Assembly: GCA_020848595.1 (NCBI GenBank)
Contig: JADLHV010000007.1
Span: forward strand, 1-9,480
Direction of reading: 5' to 3'
DNA length: 9,480 nt
Origin: Bacteroidia bacterium
GTDB taxonomy: Bacteria; Bacteroidota; Bacteroidia; NS11-12g; UBA955
Part shown: positions 1 through 5,626 of the stretch, in pieces
Position numbering within the stretch: position 1 is the stretch's first letter
How the letters are laid out: every line of letters begins with the position of its first letter
Made by a program: the position numbers and the translations under genes
Notes under the pieces: generated by a model
What the model was told of the DNA's origin: nothing
Seen by the model: only the letters and a program-made list of their open reading frames with translations
The model's database searches: none

Positions 1-321
1 ATTAATTTGTGATGGGAAATTCATCCATGTTTTTCCAGTGTCTAGTGAGAATCTTTTTGGACCAATTTCGTTACGTTTTAATGAAATAAAGGTATCGCCT
101 TGGCATATTGCGAATGAACTGTTTGATTGACATAGTCTACAATTAAAATGCGACATGTTCATTGATGTAGAATCAAAGCACCCATTAGTTGTATCTACAA
201 CTGTTAGATAAATTGGATTGACAGTTCTAGGAATAGTATAATCATGCTTGCCAAACCAATCTCTAGATTTATTACAATTTTTATACTTATTCTGATTTTT
301 AGCACGATATATTTCGCAGTT
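1..321 (-). pseudogene. Same-frame continuation of the PKD-repeat protein beyond an in-frame TAA (partial, runs off left edge)
   Basis: Reading the minus strand past the TAA at 322-324 in the same frame gives 107 codons with no further stop down to base 1. The translation looks coding and matches the protein upstream. It contains a PKD-like end strand (YLTVVDTTNGCFDST) that completes the domain begun before the stop, then a new repeat opening with a Cys-containing strand (SSFAICQGDTF). There is no plausible independent start at its head, so it is best read as the 3' part of one gene cut by a nonsense codon. The true C-terminus, where a type IX secretion sorting domain would be expected in this kind of protein, lies outside the window. 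The stop could be a real mutation or a sequencing or assembly error. Confidence 0.7.
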
Positions 322-1578
322 TTAGCCTTCTGGATCTATCACATTCCAATAAAAAAGTGCATTTTTTCTATCCAGATTTTGAGAGGTTTCAATAAAGTAA
401 ACACGTTTGTCTATTTCGCATTGTTTTTGATTGAAAATTTTCATTCCTGCAATTGGTCCAATAACTTTGATTTGTGCCTCTTGTTGAGCTATACACGGAC
501 CTTTAGTTATAGTACATTTTATTTGATGATAACCTGGATTTAGTTTTAATTCTCTTGGACTTGCTTCTAATAGCGATTCATGGTAATTTATATCTTGATT
601 ATCGATTTCCCAAAAATATTTGTAGGAACTTGAATAGGGATAATTCATACTGATTTTACTTCCAGAACCATAACAAAAAATCGAGTCATTTATCGAAATA
701 TCTCCTGAAATACTATCGGTATTTAAGTATATATTTAAAGTATCAGATGTTAGACAAGTTTTATCTGGATTACTCATCATCAGAATGGCTTTAACATTTT
801 TAGAAGTTTTAGTTGAAAAGCATTTAACGTAATTCATATTTTGACTATTGAATTGACCGCCATCAAATTGCCATAAATAGGTTTGACTATTACCGTTACT
901 TGTTTCAGACTTATTACTAAAACATACTTCTGCTTCTCCACAACTTGGATAAGTTACTTTTGAATCAATCTTAGCCTTAGTTCCATTTGTTACAAGTACT
1001 TTAGTGATAGATGATGCTTTGCAGCCCTTATTATCAGTTATCTCTATCTTAATTTTATACTTGTCTTTCATTTGGTAATGATGTGATACAATTTCTCCAA
1101 ATTTGATTGTATTATCTATTACAAATTGACCATCACCCCAAACAATTAAACGTTTTACTATGGGGTTATTAGTTTTAGAAGGGGAAGAAGAATCTTTGAA
1201 TTCAAATAAATTAGAATAAAGACATGAGTCGAACCTAAATTCAGATAGTTTAGCTTTTGGAAGGTCATGTACTTCAATTTCAATTGAGTCCTTTAGAATA
1301 CCAGAACTTGTATTTACCTCTAGTTTAACTAAAAATTTTCCTACAGATTTATATAAATGAAAAGGTACAGAATTTTGTGAAGTAAATCCATCTCCAAAAC
1401 TCCATTTATAACTGTTAATTCCTGTTATTCCTGTCGTTTTAAAGTAAGCAAGATTTCCAATACATATATCTTTACTCGTTTCAATATTTCCGGCATTTAA
1501 ATTTTGATTTAACACCATAAAAAAAAGTATTGAAAACACGAAAAATCGAAGACAATAAACACACTGATTTAGTTTCAT
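322..1578 (-). CDS. Secreted PKD/Ig-like repeat protein, interrupted by TAA
   Basis: This is an exported, probably cell-surface or secreted adhesin-like protein of tandem PKD-type Ig-like repeats. I prefer the ATG at 1576-1578 (second Met of the longer frame that starts at 1620), because it begins directly with a signal peptide: Lys, a hydrophobic run (FFVFSILFFMVL) and an Ala-Gly cleavage region. Repeats are marked by Trp/Gly-Asp strands, numbered on the longer frame: WSFGDG near 73-78, VWGDG near 160-164, YLWQFDGG near 248-255, FWEID near 336-340, and a fifth ending in WNVIDPEG at the stop. Many repeats carry Cys in the first strand (DICIGN, DSCLYS, SIFCYG), a pattern usual in Bacteroidota surface proteins. 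No enzyme motif is seen. Ligand and exact role are unknown. It follows the ApbE-like gene on the same strand after about 110 bases. Confidence 0.75.
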   Translation of the reverse strand: MKLNQCVYCLRFFVFSILFFMVLNQNLNAGNIETSKDICIGNLAYFKTTGITGINSYKWSFGDGFTSQNSVPFHLYKSVGKFLVKLEVNTSSGILKDSIEIEVHDLPKAKLSEFRFDSCLYSNLFEFKDSSSPSKTNNPIVKRLIVWGDGQFVIDNTIKFGEIVSHHYQMKDKYKIKIEITDNKGCKASSITKVLVTNGTKAKIDSKVTYPSCGEAEVCFSNKSETSNGNSQTYLWQFDGGQFNSQNMNYVKCFSTKTSKNVKAILMMSNPDKTCLTSDTLNIYLNTDSISGDISINDSIFCYGSGSKISMNYPYSSSYKYFWEIDNQDINYHESLLEASPRELKLNPGYHQIKCTITKGPCIAQQEAQIKVIGPIAGMKIFNQKQCEIDKRVYFIETSQNLDRKNALFYWNVIDPEG

Positions 1579-1632
1579 AACAAATACATATAAATTGAAA
1601 GGACAATGTTTAAATAACAACTAAATGGATAG

Positions 1633-1654
1633 ACGTTTTATAATTTTAAAACGT
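1633..1654 (-). terminator. Candidate hairpin between the ApbE-like and PKD genes
   Basis: ACGTTTTA (1633-1640) and TAAAACGT (1647-1654) form a perfect 8-bp inverted repeat around a 6-base loop. It sits about 35 bases after the ApbE-like stop and before the PKD gene. No strong T-run follows on the minus strand, so an intrinsic terminator is only a weak call; an operator or chance dyad in AT-rich DNA is possible. Confidence 0.3.
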
Positions 1655-1688
1655 GGCAATTATATCAAATAATAATTTTAAAACTAGT

Positions 1689-2717
1689 TTACTCCTTGGT
1701 ATTCAAGGTGTAAGAAAAATTATTTGTCGCCCAGTGTTCGATTTTTCCATCTTTTTCGAAAATAATGAAGGCTTTCATTAATGGTTGAGCTAATAATAGT
1801 TTTTTAGAATCTTCTAATCCAATACTCAGACAAGTGGAAGCATATAAAGTAGCTTCAAAAGCAGTTGGTGCCATAATGCTTACACTTAATATTTCATTTT
1901 TAGCAGGAAAACCTTGCAGGTAGTCTAAAGATAAGCTGTAGCGTTTTCCTTTGATAAAATGAAATTTAGAGAAATTGTCTTTGTTAGAAAGGGTATAATT
2001 TTTAAGAGGAATAGAAGCAAATTCAATTTTCTTTTGGGTATTAATCATCGGCTTTTCAATCTTAATTGGCCAATAAGAATCATGTCCATTATTACCGCTA
2101 ACTCGCATATCACCTGCAATATTGATGTAATAATTCTTAATGTGATATACACTGTCAAATAGCCATGCTACTTTATCAGCAATAATTCCAGATAAGTATT
2201 CATCCAAATACACCTGCATGAGTGTATTTTGTTTTACTGGATTTTGCCCATCGAATATAAATGAAGTACCATAGTATAAATCTTTTAGACTGTCGCAAAG
2301 TGCCTTATTCCAATCTACTCTATTTTTATTCTTGTATTGTTCTTTCCAATAAACTTCTAGAGCACCCAAACCTGGATTAAAACGACCCTTAGAAAAATCG
2401 ATTAACTCTAAGGTTATTTGATTAAATGTATTTAAAGTAGCTAATTCACTATTAAGTTGATTACTATCGGTATATTTTCGATTATGATTAAAAGAAAATA
2501 CAATAGAATTTGAATCAGAATTGCTCAATAAACGAATTTTTGATTGAATAAAACTATCTATATTTTTACTAAAATCTTGAGTACTATCATAGGCAATTTC
2601 ATATTTTTCTTCCAAGAAATTACCTTTAAAAACGGTATATCCATTTTCTTGCTTAACTTTTTTACCGCAAGAAACAATCAAAGTAAAAAGTAGAAGTATG
2701 TAAAGATTTTTATTCAT
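1689..2717 (-). CDS. ApbE-like (FAD:protein FMN transferase family) lipoprotein, divergent active site
   Basis: This 342-residue predicted lipoprotein has a hydrophobic N-terminus ending in lipobox IVSC (Cys17), so it is likely anchored in the envelope facing the periplasm. The ApbE family covalently attaches FMN from FAD to Thr/Ser of proteins such as NqrB/C and RnfG. The family layout is recognisable: RFNPGLGALEVYW (112-124) for the usual FDPTVGPLVNLW, SGIIADKVAWLF (176-187) for AKGYAVDRVAEYL, NIAGDMRVSG (199-208) for NxGGDIRxxG, KRYSLSLDYLQGFP (258-271) for KRYSHIIDPxTGxP, and APTAFEATLYAST (283-295) for the metal-binding APTAxxADALST. Key residues differ: the Lys of AKG is Ser176, the His of SHIID is Leu262, and the Asp of DAxxT is absent. 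It may be inactive or have another role. Its start lies one base after the stop of the DUF4340 gene, so the two are almost certainly co-transcribed. Confidence 0.75.
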   Translation of the reverse strand: MNKNLYILLLFTLIVSCGKKVKQENGYTVFKGNFLEEKYEIAYDSTQDFSKNIDSFIQSKIRLLSNSDSNSIVFSFNHNRKYTDSNQLNSELATLNTFNQITLELIDFSKGRFNPGLGALEVYWKEQYKNKNRVDWNKALCDSLKDLYYGTSFIFDGQNPVKQNTLMQVYLDEYLSGIIADKVAWLFDSVYHIKNYYINIAGDMRVSGNNGHDSYWPIKIEKPMINTQKKIEFASIPLKNYTLSNKDNFSKFHFIKGKRYSLSLDYLQGFPAKNEILSVSIMAPTAFEATLYASTCLSIGLEDSKKLLLAQPLMKAFIIFEKDGKIEHWATNNFSYTLNTKE

Positions 2718-2718
2718 C

Positions 2719-3738
2719 TTATAACGAGAAATCTGATAGTTTCTTCATCACTTTACCAAATACATAATCTTGAATTTGAACCACTTCTTTATTATTATCA
2801 TTTATAAAAGCATAAAATGTTTCTATATCAAATTCTAAGGGATTTCCACTCTTGTCATATTGAATATTCGAATCGCGTTTTATACCTTTATTGTGAATTC
2901 TAAGTTTTGTCATCTTCCCGTTTTTATCAGTAAGCATTAGAGTCAGCATAGGAACAGTTTTAGAAATGGAATCAATTTTATGGGCATTCAAATCAATTGG
3001 AAAACCCTCAAATGATAAATTTTCCCATAGTTTTAAGTAGGATTTCAACTTGTTCAAATTAATATCTGAATTATTTTCAAAAATGCGGCCATTAGACTTT
3101 ATAAGAGGTTCTTTTCCACTATTGTCAATCGAGAAACTAGCATTGTTTTCGGTATGCCAAATCACTTCAATAGATTTTATTTCTTCTTCTTTATTGCTAA
3201 ATATATTTTTGCTTCTCCATGCTTCAACTTGATAATGATATCGGGCGCTAATAAATCCATTAAACCCTGGGATTTCAATAACATAAGGATCTTCAGATTT
3301 ATCCATTAAAAAGAAAGAACCCATTTCATCGTGGGTATTGGTACCAACATAGTAAGTTTTAGATAATTTACCCTTTTCGTATATTTCAACTTTACTTCCG
3401 TAAATGGCAATATTTCTTTTAACATCAAAGATTTCTTTTTTAGAAACAGGGCGTTTTACTTGCAGATGTTTAAACCCATCAAATAAGGTATTAATTTGAT
3501 GAATATTGACATTAAAGCTATCATTAACAATCCAATGAGTACTATCAATTTTTTTAAGAATTACATACTTGCCAGTCTTTTTATTGGAAATATAAATCTT
3601 GTCAATAGACTCTGTATTAGAATAACCAAAATCATGGTCATCTTTTGTTAAAGTATTAGAAGTATTGCGCTTAAGTATAAAGAAGGTAGCAATAACAACC
3701 ACTAAGGCGAGAAGTAGAAAAATTGTTTTTTTATTCAT
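2719..3738 (-). CDS. DUF4340-family membrane-anchored protein
   Basis: This 339-residue protein has one N-terminal transmembrane helix or uncleaved signal (residues 4-22, IFLLLALVVVIATFFILK) and an extracytoplasmic remainder. The body resembles DUF4340: a short Trp-containing strand (STHWIV, 66-71), a YYVGTNTHDEMGSFFLM segment (129-145), PYVIEIPGFNGFISARY (151-167) and WRSKNIF (174-180), which resembles the WRDK/LRD signature in the middle of family members. The family occurs alone and next to ABC-transporter/gliding-type GldG proteins; its molecular function is not established. A promoter match lies just upstream, and the ApbE-like gene starts one base after its stop. The pairing suggests a shared envelope task, but nothing in the sequence says which. 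Family membership is recognised by eye. Confidence 0.7.
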   Translation of the reverse strand: MNKKTIFLLLALVVVIATFFILKRNTSNTLTKDDHDFGYSNTESIDKIYISNKKTGKYVILKKIDSTHWIVNDSFNVNIHQINTLFDGFKHLQVKRPVSKKEIFDVKRNIAIYGSKVEIYEKGKLSKTYYVGTNTHDEMGSFFLMDKSEDPYVIEIPGFNGFISARYHYQVEAWRSKNIFSNKEEEIKSIEVIWHTENNASFSIDNSGKEPLIKSNGRIFENNSDINLNKLKSYLKLWENLSFEGFPIDLNAHKIDSISKTVPMLTLMLTDKNGKMTKLRIHNKGIKRDSNIQYDKSGNPLEFDIETFYAFINDNNKEVVQIQDYVFGKVMKKLSDFSL

Positions 3739-3750
3739 TTGAGCAAGTTA

Positions 3751-3783
3751 CAAATTTAGGGTTTTGACACTAACTTGATTCAA
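3751..3783 (-). promoter_or_regulatory. Candidate Bacteroidota promoter for the DUF4340-ApbE pair
   Basis: On the minus strand, TAAATTTG (3751-3758) matches the Bacteroidota -7 box TAnnTTTG exactly. A TTG (3781-3783) lies 22 bases further upstream, within the 17-23 spacing described for this phylum's -33 element. The box ends 12 bases before the ATG at 3736-3738. It lies in the 54-base gap after guaB, so the pair can be transcribed independently of guaB. Confidence 0.5.
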
Positions 3784-3792
3784 ATAGCTGCA

Positions 3793-5283
3793 TTACCTAC
3801 TGTAATTAGGCGCTTCTTTAGTGATTTTAATATCATGTGGGTGACTTTCTTTGATACCGGCATTACTAATTCTTACAAATTGTGATGTTTGTAATTCGTC
3901 AATTGAACCAGCTCCGCAATAGCCCATACCTGCTCTTAACCCACCTACATATTGGTATAAAACTTCACCAACACGACCTTTGAAAGGCACTGTACCTACA
4001 ATACCTTCAGGTACTAGTTTAGAAATTTCATCTTCAGCATCTTGAAAATATCTATCCTTAGAACCTTCTTTCATTGCTTCAATGCTTCCCATTCCTCTGT
4101 AAGATTTAACCATTCTTCCTTCGTAAATACTTGTTTCGCCAGGACTTTCTTCTGTTCCAGCAAACAAACTACCTGCCATAACAGTGCTTGCACCTGCTAC
4201 AATAGCTTTAACTAGGTCGCCACTATATCTTATGCCACCATCTGCAATAATAGGCACACCAGTACCTTGAATTGCCTCAGCGCTATCCATAATAGCAGAA
4301 AGTTGAGGGACACCTATTCCAGCAATGATACGTGTGGTACATATACTACCTGGTCCTACACCTACTTTAACAGCATCAGCTCCTGCATCTACTAATGCTT
4401 TTGCAGCGGCTCCTGTAGCCACATTGCCAACAATTACATCAAGTTTAGGATAAGCTTTCTTTATTTTCTTTAATTCGGTTACAACACCTTTAGAATGTCC
4501 ATGAGCTGTATCTAAAGTAATAACATCTACTTCTGCTTCAACTAATGCTTTTACGCGGTCTAATGTATCAGAAGTTATGCCAACTGCAGCGCCAACAAGA
4601 AGTCTTCCGAACTTATCTTTACAAGCTTTTGGGTAACTTTTTACCTTTAAAATATCTTTATATGTGATAAGTCCTACTAGTTTTCCTTTCTTGTCAACAA
4701 TTGGAAGTTTCTCGATTTTATGTTTTTGAAGAATTTCTTCAGCCATAATTAAATCAGTACCAATTTGACCGGTAACTAATTTCGACTTAGTCATTGCTTC
4801 TTTAATCTTCTTACTTGTGTTCTTTTCAAATCGAAGGTCTCTATTAGTTATGATGCCTATTAGATTGTTCTTAGAATCTACAACAGGAATTCCTCCGATA
4901 TGGTTTTCCTTCATTAAACGTAGCGCATCTTTCAATGTTGCCTCTCCAGTTAAAGTGATAGGATGTTGAATCATACCGCTTTCACTACGTTTAACTTTCA
5001 TGACTTCCTTAGCTTGTTGGGCAATGGTCATGTTTTTATGGATTATACCAATTCCACCTTCGCGAGCCATAGCAATTGCCATAGTACTTTCGGTTACTGT
5101 ATCCATTGCTGCAGAAACAATTGGTATATTAATAAAAATGTTACGGGTAAGCTTCGTTTTAGTTACAACATCTCTAGGAAGTATTTCACTATATCGAGGC
5201 AATACCAATACATCATCAAATGTGAGACTGTCGCCAGTAATTTTATTAGAAAAGTTTATTGGGAAATTTTTGGACTTGGCCAT
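3793..5283 (-). CDS. guaB: IMP dehydrogenase
   Basis: This enzyme oxidises IMP to XMP with NAD+, the committed step of guanine nucleotide synthesis in the cytoplasm. At 496 residues it has the usual length for bacterial IMPDH. Visible signatures are LTFDDVLVLPRYSEILP (20-36), PIVSAAMDTVTES (54-66), two CBS domains inserted at about 103-215, GVGPGSICTTR (308-318) with catalytic Cys315, IIADGGIRYSGD (345-356) with the IMP-binding Asp348, the KSYRGMGS flap start (393-400), and RYF (411-413) with the Arg-Tyr dyad that activates water. YCGAG (455-459) is also present. All expected catalytic residues are intact. The start is supported by a consensus -7 box 28 bases upstream and by the normal N-terminus. 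No other guanine-pathway gene adjoins it. Confidence 0.97.
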   Translation of the reverse strand: MAKSKNFPINFSNKITGDSLTFDDVLVLPRYSEILPRDVVTKTKLTRNIFINIPIVSAAMDTVTESTMAIAMAREGGIGIIHKNMTIAQQAKEVMKVKRSESGMIQHPITLTGEATLKDALRLMKENHIGGIPVVDSKNNLIGIITNRDLRFEKNTSKKIKEAMTKSKLVTGQIGTDLIMAEEILQKHKIEKLPIVDKKGKLVGLITYKDILKVKSYPKACKDKFGRLLVGAAVGITSDTLDRVKALVEAEVDVITLDTAHGHSKGVVTELKKIKKAYPKLDVIVGNVATGAAAKALVDAGADAVKVGVGPGSICTTRIIAGIGVPQLSAIMDSAEAIQGTGVPIIADGGIRYSGDLVKAIVAGASTVMAGSLFAGTEESPGETSIYEGRMVKSYRGMGSIEAMKEGSKDRYFQDAEDEISKLVPEGIVGTVPFKGRVGEVLYQYVGGLRAGMGYCGAGSIDELQTSQFVRISNAGIKESHPHDIKITKEAPNYSR

Positions 5284-5307
5284 GCAAATAATGGTTTTGT
5301 TATTTGC
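5284..5307 (-). promoter_or_regulatory. Leader stem-loop abutting the guaB start codon
   Basis: GCAAATAA (5284-5291) and TTATTTGC (5300-5307) are perfect 8-bp inverted arms around an 8-base loop. On the guaB strand the second arm ends directly at the ATG. The -7 box at 5312-5319 would place transcription start near the outer base of the stem, so the transcript could begin with this hairpin and have its start codon immediately after it. It could equally act as a DNA operator. Its presence is seen directly; any regulatory role is inferred. Confidence 0.4.
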
Positions 5308-5311
5308 GGTG

Positions 5312-5319
5312 CAAAGTTA
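5312..5319 (-). promoter_or_regulatory. guaB promoter -7 box
   Basis: TAACTTTG on the minus strand matches TAnnTTTG exactly, 28 bases before the guaB ATG. No TTG is found 17-23 bases upstream, where the sequence is an A/T run, so the -33 element is weak or absent. Confidence 0.5.
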
Positions 5320-5347
5320 CAACTTTATTTTAAAATTAAAAAATTTG

Positions 5348-5378
5348 AATACCATTTATAGCTTAATTTAATGGTATT
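5348..5378. repeat. 9-bp dyad upstream of the guaB promoter
   Basis: AATACCATT (5348-5356) and AATGGTATT (5370-5378) are perfect inverted repeats around 13 bases. A T7 run follows on the plus strand (5385-5391) and a T-rich stretch follows on the minus strand, so it resembles a weak bidirectional terminator. No gene reads into it from the left on the plus strand, so an operator just upstream of the guaB promoter is at least as likely. Confidence 0.4.
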
Positions 5379-5462
5379 AGTCTGTTTTTTTAATACTTAC
5401 TTAATTTGTTTAGACCTATACAAACGCTCTATTAACTGATGTATTTATTTTTTTAAACGGAG

Positions 5463-5485
5463 ATTAAAACAAGAAATGTTTTAAT
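5463..5485. repeat. 9-bp stem-loop in the intergenic region
   Basis: ATTAAAACA (5463-5471) and TGTTTTAAT (5477-5485) are perfect inverted repeats around the 5-base loop AGAAA, extendable by one G-U pair in RNA. No T-tract follows on either strand, which argues against an intrinsic terminator. It may be a regulator site or part of a leader or small RNA. Function unknown. Confidence 0.4.
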
Positions 5486-5524
5486 TCAAATATGACTTAT
5501 TGTAGTATTTAACAACACTGGTTT

Positions 5525-5602
5525 ACCTTTAAAAAGGTTCGTTATTCCACAAATTGACAATTTTGTTTAAGTAGAAAAATTACTGTCAATCTTTTAAAAG
5601 GT
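5525..5602. repeat. Paired palindromes flanking an ATTGACA/TGTCAAT dyad
   Basis: ACCTTTAAAAAGGT (5525-5538) is a 6-bp-arm palindrome. CTTTTAAAAGGT (5591-5602) repeats its right 12 bases with one mismatch. Between them lie ATTGACA and its exact complement TGTCAAT, separated by 24 bases. The cluster ends 8 bases before the -7 box of the next gene, a position suited to operators. In such AT-rich DNA, chance cannot be excluded. Confidence 0.35.
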
Positions 5603-5610
5603 ATTTTAAT

Positions 5611-5618
5611 TATATTTG
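5611..5618 (+). promoter_or_regulatory. -7 promoter box of the esterase-barrel gene
   Basis: TATATTTG matches TAnnTTTG exactly and ends 8 bases before the ATG at 5627, implying a leader of only a few bases. No TTG lies 17-23 bases upstream. Confidence 0.45.
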
Positions 5619-5626
5619 TTCGTTTT

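Larger units (their letters stand above)
5379..5610. other. Non-coding divergent intergenic region with dyads
   Basis: No convincing reading frame, tRNA or known riboswitch core was recognised between guaB and the esterase-barrel gene. The stretch is very AT-rich. It holds a 9-bp stem with a 5-base loop at 5463-5485, the dyad ACCTTTAAAAAGGT at 5525-5538, the arms ATTGACA (5553-5559) and TGTCAAT (5584-5590), and the palindrome CTTTTAAAAG at 5591-5600. Each is described separately. Confidence 0.6.

Noticed and set aside
322..324. Stop-codon reassignment or programmed readthrough of TAA in the PKD gene
   Set aside because: TAA terminates guaB, the DUF4340 gene, the ApbE-like gene and purS at their expected ends, and no readthrough context was recognised. 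A mutation or error is simpler.
244..543. Plus-strand reading frame of 99 codons
   Set aside because: It lies antisense to the PKD-repeat gene, has no family features, and is a composition shadow of an AT-rich coding strand.
1581..1588. TGTATTTG as a -7 box for the PKD gene
   Set aside because: It has one mismatch, ends 2 bases before the preferred ATG and would place transcription start at or inside the codon; the promoter more likely lies further upstream.
1579..1620. Upstream Met at 1618-1620 as the start of the PKD protein
   Set aside because: The extra 14 residues precede a complete signal peptide that begins at the second Met, so the longer form is less likely.
4963..5371. Two overlapping plus-strand frames near the 5' end of guaB
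   Set aside because: Both are antisense to the well-supported guaB coding sequence and its leader; neither has recognisable domains or a promoter.
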